Below, one piece after another: positions 43,124 to 51,200 of a DNA stretch of 64,000 nt (the first letter of the stretch is position 1; the number at the start of each line of letters is the position of its first letter). Source of the DNA: Muribaculaceae bacterium. GTDB lineage: Bacteria; Bacteroidota; Bacteroidia; Bacteroidales; Muribaculaceae. Below the pieces are notes generated by a model. It made no database searches. It was not told where the DNA came from and was given only the letters and a program-made list of their open reading frames with translations. The stretch is from NCBI GenBank assembly GCA_016292745.1, contig JAEDFO010000003.1, forward strand, positions 1 to 64,000, read 5' to 3'. The translations under genes were made by a program, and so were the position numbers.

Positions 43124-43972
43124 TTACTGGAGTTTGAATTGAACAGGCAGAGTATACCAAACGTTAACAGCCTGGCCGTTCATACGTCCCGGGATGAATT
43201 TAGGCAGCTTCTTAACGAGGCGTACAGCTTCGTTGTCGAGGTCACGGTCAACACTCTTAACCACCTTAACTTCACCGATGTCACCAGTCTTGGTAACAAC
43301 GAATTGAACGATAACTTTACCTTGAACATTGTTTTCCTGAGCCATCGCTGGATAAACGATATTATCGCGGAGGAACTTCATGAGTTCAGCATCACCACCA
43401 GGGAACTGAGGCATCTGCTCAACAGCACGGAATACTTCTTCCTTTTCAGGCTTCTTTTCTTCAACGATAATTTCTTCCTTATGCTCACGAACTACGTTAC
43501 GGTCGTCGGTACCTTGGTCGAAGTTGGTCTGACCAAATGCAGTCTGAGTTTCCTTAAGTTCATCCTGCGATTTGATTTCGTCTTCAGGAGTTACTTCGCT
43601 GTCTTCAACGATAGCAAGCTCAGTAACCTTGATAGTGTTGAGGATTTCCTCAGGCAGAGCCTCAGGCTGTTCCATTTCAACACGTTCCTGCTCCTCCTCT
43701 TCTTCCTCCTCTTCTTCGGCAGCCATGTTGACGTTAACCAATTCCTGGTTAGCTTCGTCCTTAATGTCTTCCTGGAAGATGAAGTTAGAAACGGTATTGA
43801 AAGTGAGACCAACGACGATAATCAGAGCCAAGGCAATGATTACAAGAATCATTGATTTATTATGACGCTTGTCGGAATTCTTACGAAGGTCGTAAGCACC
43901 ATATTCCTGATTTCGTCCTTCGAATACCAGGTCGCGCCACTCTTTTGATGAAAGATCTACATCTTTAGACAT
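43124..43972 (-). CDS. tonB: TonB family energy transducer
   Basis: The 282-residue protein couples the ExbB-ExbD proton motor to TonB-dependent outer-membrane transporters. One membrane helix lies at about residues 41-62. The periplasmic linker is acidic instead of Pro-Lys rich, with nine consecutive Glu (86-94). The C-terminal TonB domain (about 190-282) has the Bacteroidota-type PQFPGGDAELMKFL entry and ends in VNVWYTLPVQFKLQ. It follows the second exbD gene by 42 nt in the exbB-exbD-exbD-tonB operon. Confidence 0.93.
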   Translation of the reverse strand: MSKDVDLSSKEWRDLVFEGRNQEYGAYDLRKNSDKRHNKSMILVIIALALIIVVGLTFNTVSNFIFQEDIKDEANQELVNVNMAAEEEEEEEEEQERVEMEQPEALPEEILNTIKVTELAIVEDSEVTPEDEIKSQDELKETQTAFGQTNFDQGTDDRNVVREHKEEIIVEEKKPEKEEVFRAVEQMPQFPGGDAELMKFLRDNIVYPAMAQENNVQGKVIVQFVVTKTGDIGEVKVVKSVDRDLDNEAVRLVKKLPKFIPGRMNGQAVNVWYTLPVQFKLQ

Positions 43973-44014
43973 AATTCAAAATCTTTTAAATGTTAATAAA
44001 ACTACGACCTGTCA

Positions 44015-44752
44015 TCAATTACCTCCGAGGTGTTTAGCCTTGAGTTCCATCATCATAGCAGAGTCAACAGCGTTGATTCGGTCGATTTGGTAACGGCTGA
44101 TACTGTTAATCTGCATTTCGTCGAGAGCGCTGATAAGGTTTTCATACGATGCGTTAGGAGTGGCCTTGATGATTACGATAGGACGACTAACAGTAGAGTC
44201 GTTACGAATCTCCTTGGCGCGAGCCTGATATTCATCGTCTTTGATTTCCTTATTACGCCAGTGTACTTTAAGTTCGTTGATACGTTCAATAACCTTTTTG
44301 TTACGATCGTGCAAGATTTTGCGGATGCCGCGAGTCTCGCCGTTTTCGTTGCCGAGGAATTCAGTTTCCTGCATTTTGTTATTGTCGATATGTCCGTCCT
44401 TATCAGCGTCGGTGATGTCGGGTTGGCCTTCGTAGTAATAAACGAAGTCTCTCTTGACAGTGCCTTTGAGCATTTTACCTGTCAGTTCGTCCTTAACATC
44501 CGGGTTACGTTCGCTATCGAGAATGATAGTGATAGCTTCAGATTGCTTTACTTTAGTTTGTTCCGATTTATCAACCTTCTCATTAGTAGGCAAACTAATT
44601 TGAAGGGTCTGAGATTTGATCATTGTGGTACAAAGCATGAAGAAAGTAATCAAAAGCATGTTCATGTCCACCATCGGGGTAAAATCGACGCGGACAGTCA
44701 TCTTTTTCTGGTGGCTTTTACCTTTACCACTTGATTGTTCTACTTCTGCCAT
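44015..44752 (-). CDS. exbD: biopolymer transport protein ExbD (second copy)
   Basis: The 245-residue ExbD/TolR protein has the conserved membrane motif VDFTPMVDMNMLLITFFML at about residues 24-42. Its Asp would carry protons in the ExbBD motor. The periplasmic part is longer than in E. coli ExbD (141 residues), with an added region between the helix and the C-terminal domain. It starts 2 nt after the first exbD and is clearly co-translated with it. Two non-identical ExbDs suggest a heteromeric motor. Confidence 0.93.
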   Translation of the reverse strand: MAEVEQSSGKGKSHQKKMTVRVDFTPMVDMNMLLITFFMLCTTMIKSQTLQISLPTNEKVDKSEQTKVKQSEAITIILDSERNPDVKDELTGKMLKGTVKRDFVYYYEGQPDITDADKDGHIDNNKMQETEFLGNENGETRGIRKILHDRNKKVIERINELKVHWRNKEIKDDEYQARAKEIRNDSTVSRPIVIIKATPNASYENLISALDEMQINSISRYQIDRINAVDSAMMMELKAKHLGGN

Positions 44753-44754
44753 AA

Positions 44755-45459
44755 TTAATCTTCCTCAGTTTTTAATGCGGTCATTAAACTAAACTTATTC
44801 ATCTTCAATGTCTGGAGGTTATCCATAACGACATTTACAATTTCATAAGGAGTATCCTTGTCAGCTTTGATAGATATACCTGCACCAGTCTTGATGGCTT
44901 CGGTCAAGTTGCCATTCGAAGAGTTGTAGAGTGCACGCATCCAAATCTGGAATTCGTTTGGATGTTCAAGATCTTGATTGATATTGATAGGAATACCTGC
45001 AAGCGGATTCTTGTTAGGATCGAGGGTCTCATCTTGCTTAGCAACATCGAGGTCCAGGAATTCTCCTAACTTAGCGATAGGATATCCGAAAGAAGCGACC
45101 TTACCAAAAGCGTTAACCTGAGCTTGAGTGAACTTAACGGGATTTGACTTATGATACTTATTGTATTCGTTCATAACGGCAACGATAAGTTCCTTGCGCA
45201 TGTTCTCGCTTGAATAAGTGGTATCGGCGTCACCAGCAATCGAAAGGAATACCTGTCCCTTAGGGCTGATCAGAATGTTGATTGAGTTCTGATCGGGCAC
45301 CTTGAGTTCAGATACAGATGCTGGAGTGTTAACGATAACCGGCTCTTTCTGTAGGAATGTAGATGTCAACATGAAGAAAGTAAGCAAAAGAACAGTAACG
45401 TCACTCATCGCGGTCATATCGATGAACGTACTCTTCTTTTTGATTTTAACTTTTCCCAT
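44755..45459 (-). CDS. exbD: biopolymer transport protein ExbD (first copy)
   Basis: The 234-residue ExbD/TolR protein has the membrane segment beginning FIDMTAMSDVTVLLLTFFML (about 12-31), which keeps the proton-carrying Asp in the sequence AMSD. The periplasmic domain includes ISPKGQVFLSI and a C-terminal DTPYEIVNVVMDNL, as in TolR-type folds. It follows exbB by 58 nt and precedes the second exbD by 2 nt. Confidence 0.93.
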   Translation of the reverse strand: MGKVKIKKKSTFIDMTAMSDVTVLLLTFFMLTSTFLQKEPVIVNTPASVSELKVPDQNSINILISPKGQVFLSIAGDADTTYSSENMRKELIVAVMNEYNKYHKSNPVKFTQAQVNAFGKVASFGYPIAKLGEFLDLDVAKQDETLDPNKNPLAGIPININQDLEHPNEFQIWMRALYNSSNGNLTEAIKTGAGISIKADKDTPYEIVNVVMDNLQTLKMNKFSLMTALKTEED

Positions 45460-45517
45460 ATTCTTGGTTTATTTCTTGTTGATTTTTAAAAGATAATCTA
45501 CACTCTGTAACAGTGGA

Positions 45518-46333
45518 TTAGTGAGTTGCAGAGAAAGTTGATACGATAGTGAAACCTAACTCATCGATTGCGTAGGTCATGTTATCGATCTTGTTTGTAA
45601 AGTAGTTATAGAAAATAACAGCGAATGCACCGGTAGCGATACCAGAAGCAGTGTTAACAAGTGCCTCAGAAATACCGATAGAAAGAGCGGTAGAGTCAGG
45701 AGCACCTGATTGACCCATAGCCTGGAACGACTTGATCATACCCAATACAGTACCGAGAAGACCGAGGAGAGTACCAAGAGTGGTCATTGTAGCGATAATA
45801 GGAAGGTTCTGCTGCAGAGAAGGCATTTCGAGAGCAGTAGCCTTTTCAACTTCGTCTTGGATGATAACGAGTTTCTGTTCCTTAGAAAGAACTGTGTTCT
45901 TGTCCATTTCGTCGTACTTAACGAGAACAGCGTCAACGATAGCACCGATTGAACCTTTCTGCTTTGCACAGAGCTGACGAGCACCAGCGATGTCGTTCTT
46001 TGCGAGAGCCTTCTTGATGTTCTCTACAAACTTAGCAATGCTGCCGCTACCCTTTGCTGAAGCAAGAGCAAACCAACGCTCAACAGCAAGTGTGATAACA
46101 GTTAAGAACAGACCTTGGATGATAGGTACAACGAAACCACCTTCGTATACAGTACCGAGCAGGTTAACTGGACGATGGCTATCCGGGTCGAAGTTTGATG
46201 GATCACCATAGAGGAACAAGTAGATGCAGACTGCAATGATGATACAAGCTACGATTACTAAGAACGCATTCTTAATACCGCGAACTTTGCTTTCTACCTT
46301 TTTGGTAGAAGTGTTTTGCTTTTGAGCTTCCAT
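45518..46333 (-). CDS. exbB: MotA/TolQ/ExbB proton channel protein
   Basis: The 271-residue inner-membrane protein forms the pentameric stator around ExbD. The predicted helices are at about 22-45, 65-85, and the conserved pair around IATMTTLGTLLGLLGTVLGM and ALVNTASGIATGAFAVIFYNYF, whose Thr residues line the channel. It heads the exbB-exbD-exbD-tonB operon. The predicted transcript start lies 226 nt upstream of the ATG, leaving a long leader with a small ORF. Confidence 0.95.
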   Translation of the reverse strand: MEAQKQNTSTKKVESKVRGIKNAFLVIVACIIIAVCIYLFLYGDPSNFDPDSHRPVNLLGTVYEGGFVVPIIQGLFLTVITLAVERWFALASAKGSGSIAKFVENIKKALAKNDIAGARQLCAKQKGSIGAIVDAVLVKYDEMDKNTVLSKEQKLVIIQDEVEKATALEMPSLQQNLPIIATMTTLGTLLGLLGTVLGMIKSFQAMGQSGAPDSTALSIGISEALVNTASGIATGAFAVIFYNYFTNKIDNMTYAIDELGFTIVSTFSATH

Positions 46334-46395
46334 AATTTAATAATAAAATAATTGTTAGTTGATTATTAATAAATAATTAATATGTTGTTAATCAA

Positions 46396-46530
46396 TTAAT
46401 TGCCTTGAGTGTATATTTTGGTTTTTAATTCTCGGACTTCTTTATCGTGGCATAGATTACAAGCGTTAAATAAAGTGGCCCATCCTGTTCCAGAAACGAA
46501 TCCAAACGGTAAATTCGCTCGAAATTTCAT
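46396..46530 (-). CDS. candidate 44-aa small protein in exbB leader
   Basis: An ATG frame of 44 codons lies between the exbB promoter and exbB, 29 nt after the predicted transcript start and 62 nt before exbB. It begins MKFRANLPFG and contains NACNLCHDKE, a CxxCH pattern that in exported proteins binds haem c or metal. It has no signal peptide or strong membrane segment. I do not recognise it. It could be a leader peptide controlling exbBD-tonB, a small metal-binding protein, or chance in AT-rich DNA. Confidence 0.3.
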   Translation of the reverse strand: MKFRANLPFGFVSGTGWATLFNACNLCHDKEVRELKTKIYTQGN

Positions 46531-46562
46531 AAACAACCGCCTTTATACTTCAATTACTATGG

Positions 46563-46593
46563 CAAATGTATTATAAATATTTCAATGTTACAA
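46563..46593 (-). promoter_or_regulatory. promoter for exbBD-tonB operon
   Basis: Minus strand TACATTTG (46563-46570) and TTG (46591-46593) are 20 nt apart. The predicted start near 46559 leaves a 226-nt leader to exbB. Confidence 0.65.
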
Positions 46594-46686
46594 CGAACAG
46601 CAATAATTTTTATTGAGATTTTATCCATTTTTTAAGTTTTATTGATGTCTTTGCCGCAAAAACATTGATGCCTGCACAATATTACG

Positions 46687-46716
46687 GGGGCCGACAGCAT
46701 TTTTGCCATCGGCCCC
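46687..46716. terminator. GC-rich hairpin downstream of gdhA
   Basis: GGGGCCGA (46687-46694) pairs with TCGGCCCC (46709-46716), with an inner GCA/TGC pairing. It lies 30 nt past the gdhA stop, where a terminator is expected. The long T-run (TTTTTTT) is on the plus-strand side, so on the gdhA strand it precedes the hairpin and nothing U-rich follows. Its strand of action is unclear. Confidence 0.6.
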
Positions 46717-46746
46717 GCTTATTGATTTTTTTGTATTCTATACTGA

Positions 46747-48081
46747 TTAAAGGATACCTTGAGCCATCATGGCATTGGCCACTTTCATGAAGCCGGCCAC
46801 ATTGGCGCCCTTTACATAATTAATATAGCCCGATTCCTCCTGGCCATACTTGCGGCACTGCTCGTGGATATCGGCCATGATGCTGCGGAGTTTGGCATCA
46901 ACTTCCTCGGCACTCCACACCAGTTTCTGCGAATTCTGTGCCATTTCGAGGCCAGAAACCGATACACCACCGGCATTGGCGGCCTTTCCAGGAGCGTAAA
47001 GGATGTGGGCATCGAGAAATGCGTGCACTGCTTCGGGTGTGGATGGCATGTTAGCTCCTTCCGACACTGCAAAGCAACCGTTTGCAAGCAGCATACGGGC
47101 ATCGTCGCCATCAATCTCGTTCTGGGTGGCCGACGGCATGGCAATGTCGCACTTAACCTTCCATGGGCGCTCGCCTTCGAAGTATTCACAACCATATTCC
47201 TCGGCAAATTCACGGATACGGCCGCGATAGAAATTCTTAAGCTTGAAGATGTAGTCGAGCTGCTCGCGGGTGAGGCCTTCAGGCACATAGATTGTGCCGT
47301 TGGAGTCGCTCATGGTCACTACCTTCGCCCCAAGCTGAAGAAGTTTGTCGGCAGTATATGTTGCCACATTACCCGAGCCGGAAATAGCAACTGTCTTGCC
47401 TTTGATGTCGATGCCACGAGTGGCAAGCATATTCAGCAAGAAGTAAACATTGCCGTAGCCGGTGGCTTCGGGACGAACACGCGAACCGCCAAATTCCAGG
47501 CCCTTTCCGGTGAATGTACCGGTGTTTTCGCGTGCGAGTTTCTTATACATGCCATACATATACCCTACCTCGCGGCCACCTACACCTATATCGCCAGCGG
47601 GGACGTCGGTGTCAGGACCAATCTGGCGCCACAATTCGGCAACGAAAGCCTGGCAGAAGCGCATTACCTCCATATCCGACTTTCCCTTGGGGCTGAAGTC
47701 GGAGCCGCCTTTGGCACCTCCCATGGCCAGTGTGGTGAGCGAATTCTTGAATGTCTGTTCAAACGCGAGAAATTTGAGAATCGATTGGTTAACCGAGGAG
47801 TGGAAACGGATACCGCCCTTATACGGACCAATAGCATTGTTATGCTGGATACGGTAACCCATGTTATTCTGTACCTGTCCCTTATCGTCGACCCACGAAA
47901 CTCGGAACGAAAGGATTCGGTCGGGAATACAAAGTCGCTCAATCAAATTGTAACGTTCAAACTCGGGATGCTCGTTGTATGCATCCTCAATTGTTGTCAA
48001 CACTTCTTCAACTGCCTGAAGATACTCGGGCTCATTCGGGAAGCGTCTTCTCAAATCATTCAATACTTCTGATGCTTTCAT
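46747..48081 (-). CDS. gdhA: glutamate dehydrogenase, NADP-type
   Basis: The 444-residue hexameric enzyme interconverts 2-oxoglutarate plus ammonium and glutamate, a main ammonium-assimilation route in gut Bacteroidales. The length and N-terminus are those of the roughly 445-residue GdhA group. The substrate-binding block GGIRFHSSVN and the glycine-rich active-site Lys motif PMGGAKGGSDF (here AMGGAKGGSDF) are present. The dinucleotide fold shows the GSGNVA motif at about 240. It is monocistronic, with its own -7 box and terminator hairpin. Confidence 0.96.
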   Translation of the reverse strand: MKASEVLNDLRRRFPNEPEYLQAVEEVLTTIEDAYNEHPEFERYNLIERLCIPDRILSFRVSWVDDKGQVQNNMGYRIQHNNAIGPYKGGIRFHSSVNQSILKFLAFEQTFKNSLTTLAMGGAKGGSDFSPKGKSDMEVMRFCQAFVAELWRQIGPDTDVPAGDIGVGGREVGYMYGMYKKLARENTGTFTGKGLEFGGSRVRPEATGYGNVYFLLNMLATRGIDIKGKTVAISGSGNVATYTADKLLQLGAKVVTMSDSNGTIYVPEGLTREQLDYIFKLKNFYRGRIREFAEEYGCEYFEGERPWKVKCDIAMPSATQNEIDGDDARMLLANGCFAVSEGANMPSTPEAVHAFLDAHILYAPGKAANAGGVSVSGLEMAQNSQKLVWSAEEVDAKLRSIMADIHEQCRKYGQEESGYINYVKGANVAGFMKVANAMMAQGIL

Positions 48082-48134
48082 TCAATACGTATATTTATAA
48101 AGTGTCAATCATCTTGACTGTTGTAATTTGGCGA

Positions 48135-48142
48135 CAAAGATA
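48135..48142 (-). promoter_or_regulatory. -7 promoter box for gdhA
   Basis: Minus strand TATCTTTG (TAnnTTTG) lies 54 nt upstream of the gdhA ATG. A TTTG at 48156-48159 is only 13 nt further up, too close for the usual -33. Confidence 0.5.
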
Positions 48143-48217
48143 ATCAATTTGTCGACAAAAAATCATATTTTCAGAGAAAAATGTAACAATTTAATTGAAA
48201 TAGCCTAAGAATTGTTA

Positions 48218-48257
48218 CAGGATTACACATAATTCATCAAAAATCAGTGTAATCCTG
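48218..48257. repeat. 11-bp perfect inverted repeat
   Basis: CAGGATTACAC (48218-48228) and its exact complement (48247-48257) flank an 18-nt spacer. The repeat lies between the end of the GH3-hydrolase gene and the gdhA promoter. It may terminate the upstream operon, although no T-run follows on the minus strand. Alternatively it may be a regulator site for gdhA. Confidence 0.5.
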
Positions 48258-48287
48258 CAGCTTGATGGGAAGGATTCCGGAGTCGGA

Positions 48288-51200
48288 CTACCTCAAGTTT
48301 CTGTAGAATGCCTCGAACAGGCGAGGTCTGATTTCAAGTTCGTCGAAGGCGGCGTTGCTGCGAGATGGGTCTACACGGTTACAGAGAAATACGAAAACCA
48401 TATCGTTACGTGGGTCGACCCAAAATACGGTGCCGGTAAAGCCCAGATGGCCAAATACCGACGCGTCAGCGCAGCTGCATGTGGGTGAATTTTCGGGATT
48501 CTCAGCGTCCGGCTTATCGAAACCGAGACCTCGGCGACAAGTAGGGCTCTTGGTGGTTGTGAACAAGTCGACTGTCGACTGCTTCAACACTCTTATCCCA
48601 CCATAATCACCTCCTTGCAGCCACATCTGGCACATCTTGGCCAAATCGTTAGCGCAACCGAACAGTCCAGCATTGCCCTGAATGCCACCTGAGAAGCATG
48701 CGAGCTCATCGTGAACATAACCGTGCATTTTCTGCCGGCGCAGCATATTGTCGAGCTCGGTTGGAGCTATATCGTCGTCAGCAAAGTGTTCACGCGGGCG
48801 ATAAGCGATTCTGAATGCGCCAAGCTTGCGGTAGATGTCGGCAACATAGGCATCGTGTCCAATACCGGTTACATTTTCTTCGATACGCATCAACGTGCAG
48901 AAATTCAAGCAACTATAAGCATATTGCTTTGTCGGCCGCAATTTCGAAGAATATATTCGCTGCATCAGCGTATCGTAGGTGACTTTGCTGCCATATATTC
49001 CGCGACAAATTTCAATGGGAAACTCGTCGCTGCTATGACGCGACACTATGTCGGTACGCATCTTTGCGCGCTGATTGCCGTACAGGTTGCGGTATACGTA
49101 TATTTTATGGCGTGCATCGCGGCGCTTTGAGAACAGCGTGCCGGTGTAGGAATCGTGGTCGAGCATAATGTCGTAGAGGTTCAGTGCCGGGACTATTCCC
49201 GACTCGTGGAACAGCAGTTCCTTAACGGTGATTTTCGCCTTGTCGGTTCCCCGCACCTCGGGTATATAGTCGTCAATGGGGCGATTAATGGCTATCAGCC
49301 CCTCGTCAAAAGCTCGCATTATGCCAGGCAAAGTGCCCATTGCTTTCGAAACCGATGCCAAATCGTATACCGTTGCCGATGTTACGGGATGCTTTTCGTC
49401 GGGGTCGGTATAGCCGTAATTACGATTACAGAACACCTTGCCATGGCGTGCCATGAGCACCTGACAGCCCGGAAAAGCGCCTGATGACACCCCTGCGCAA
49501 GCAATGGAATCGACGAACTCGAGCAAACGGCTATCGACATCGGCACATTCGGCTACGGTATAGCCCAAACGCGAAGCCTTATATGAAAAACCAGAGCCGG
49601 AAGGAGCGACATATGGAATTGACACCGGCAATGTGGCATTCACATCGATGCCACCGAACAGAGCCTGGGCGGCATATTGCTGGGCAAGTTCACCATCTTC
49701 GTAAGCTACAACGAGGCTCACATTGTCGTGGTTCAGCAATTCCGAATAGCGAGATGCCTGGTATGCCGAAGCAAAGAGCACTGCCACCACCCTACGGCTT
49801 GAGGCAACAGCTTGTGCAAGAGCCTTACCATTATCTTCCTTCATTATCGGAACAATCACAGTCGAAGCCACATCTATATCATCTCCAGAATGCACATCGG
49901 CATAGAGTCGACAATAATCGGCAAAAGTTTTGAAACGTTTGTCGTTTCCCATCATTACTACATTCCCCAGTTCTGAGATAGGCAACAATCCACCACTGTT
50001 TTTCACCACAGTAATTGCCCGCATCGACAGTTTATGCTGCATGGCAACAGCATCGGCAGAGTGCAAAGTTTCCATCACCTGTTGCACGTCGAGTTGACGT
50101 CTATGGTCGGCCCCAAGGAGATATTTATATCTCAGCACTTTTCGGCATGCATTATCCACCTGCGTCATGGTGATTTCACCTTTTTCAAGTGCCGTCATCA
50201 TATCATCGATGGCTTTTGTTAGTTCAGCGGGCTGAAGAAGCACATCGTTACCAGCCTTGAACGCATTCACCGCCGGCGAACCACCACCGACAGCCCCTTT
50301 CATGTCGAGAGCATCAGTAAACACCAGTCCACGGAAGCCGAGGTTGCGCTTCAGCAGTGTGTCGACTACTTTCGTGCTCATCGAGGTTGCATTATTTGCG
50401 TCAACCGAAGGAAGGAGCAAATGGGCTGTAAGGATGCCGCTGAGTCCTGCTCCAATATAGCTCTTGAACGGGGAGATGTCGACCCTGCTGTATTCGGCAA
50501 ACGATTTGTCGACCATCGGAAGCGATTTGTGTGAATCGGCCATTGTAGAGCCATGTCCCGGGAAATGCTTCGCCACCGACATCACCCCTTCCGATTCCAT
50601 ACCACAGGCAAAGGCAATGCCATTTGACTGCACGCAGCTTACGCTTTCGCCAAACGACCGGAGACCGATTACCGGATTCAGAGGGTTAGTGTTCACGTCG
50701 AGCACAGGTGCGAAATTAACATGTATGCCCAATGCTCGGCATTGGCAGCCAACCTCCTTGCCGTATTCATACATCAACCGGGAATCGTTAATGGCACCGA
50801 GAGCCATATTACGTGGATAAGGCACAGCATCGCGCACCCGCATCGCCACACCCCACTCGCCATCGACAGTTATGAGCAACGGCGTGCGAGCCAACGAATT
50901 GGCCAAGTTAAGAATATCGACAAACTGCTGGGCAGTTCCTTCCTCAAGAATCAATCCGCCCACATTTTCACGCACTACAATAGCCTGCAGCTGTCGCTGA
51001 CGCTCAGCGTCACCAGCTTCGGGCGAAACCTTGGCCACGAATAGTTGTGCCACACGCTGACGCTGGTTCAGAGTTGACATCACCGAATCGGCCCAACAGT
51101 CGGCCATTGTTGTGTTGAAAGTGCTTATCTGACTGCAAACGGCAAAATATGCCGAAGCACATAACATCAGCGCTGATACAATAATCCTGCTATGTTTCAT
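48288..51200 (-). CDS. GH3 beta-N-acetylhexosaminidase-like protein fused to a serine hydrolase (beta-lactamase fold)
   Basis: This 970-residue exported protein has a signal peptide (about 1-22). Residues about 35-390 form a NagZ-type GH3 barrel with the KHFPGHGSTMADSHK loop (about 208-222) carrying the His/Asp dyad and the nucleophile Asp in VFTDALDMKG (about 296). A GH3 C-terminal-like region follows. From about 565 a penicillin-binding/class C hydrolase domain begins, with SVSK (Ser about 614) and an HLGFTGT box near the C-terminus. Such fusions may couple amino-sugar removal with peptide or ester cleavage on muropeptides. It overlaps the upstream GH3 gene by 4 nt. Confidence 0.9.
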   Translation of the reverse strand: MKHSRIIVSALMLCASAYFAVCSQISTFNTTMADCWADSVMSTLNQRQRVAQLFVAKVSPEAGDAERQRQLQAIVVRENVGGLILEEGTAQQFVDILNLANSLARTPLLITVDGEWGVAMRVRDAVPYPRNMALGAINDSRLMYEYGKEVGCQCRALGIHVNFAPVLDVNTNPLNPVIGLRSFGESVSCVQSNGIAFACGMESEGVMSVAKHFPGHGSTMADSHKSLPMVDKSFAEYSRVDISPFKSYIGAGLSGILTAHLLLPSVDANNATSMSTKVVDTLLKRNLGFRGLVFTDALDMKGAVGGGSPAVNAFKAGNDVLLQPAELTKAIDDMMTALEKGEITMTQVDNACRKVLRYKYLLGADHRRQLDVQQVMETLHSADAVAMQHKLSMRAITVVKNSGGLLPISELGNVVMMGNDKRFKTFADYCRLYADVHSGDDIDVASTVIVPIMKEDNGKALAQAVASSRRVVAVLFASAYQASRYSELLNHDNVSLVVAYEDGELAQQYAAQALFGGIDVNATLPVSIPYVAPSGSGFSYKASRLGYTVAECADVDSRLLEFVDSIACAGVSSGAFPGCQVLMARHGKVFCNRNYGYTDPDEKHPVTSATVYDLASVSKAMGTLPGIMRAFDEGLIAINRPIDDYIPEVRGTDKAKITVKELLFHESGIVPALNLYDIMLDHDSYTGTLFSKRRDARHKIYVYRNLYGNQRAKMRTDIVSRHSSDEFPIEICRGIYGSKVTYDTLMQRIYSSKLRPTKQYAYSCLNFCTLMRIEENVTGIGHDAYVADIYRKLGAFRIAYRPREHFADDDIAPTELDNMLRRQKMHGYVHDELACFSGGIQGNAGLFGCANDLAKMCQMWLQGGDYGGIRVLKQSTVDLFTTTKSPTCRRGLGFDKPDAENPENSPTCSCADASVFGHLGFTGTVFWVDPRNDMVFVFLCNRVDPSRSNAAFDELEIRPRLFEAFYRNLR

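Larger units (their letters stand above)
46334..46746. other. 413-nt gap between exbB and gdhA
   Basis: This gap contains a 7-bp inverted repeat (TTGATTA 46359-46365 with TAATCAA 46389-46395) just upstream of exbB, a 44-codon small ORF (46396-46530), the exbB promoter (46563-46593), and the GC-rich hairpin that ends the gdhA unit (46687-46716). The remaining sequence is AT-rich without evident features. Confidence 0.6.

Noticed and set aside
46759..48072. A 437-codon open frame antisense to gdhA
   Set aside because: It mirrors a highly conserved gdhA codon for codon, has no recognisable domain and no promoter box. It is a shadow of codon bias.
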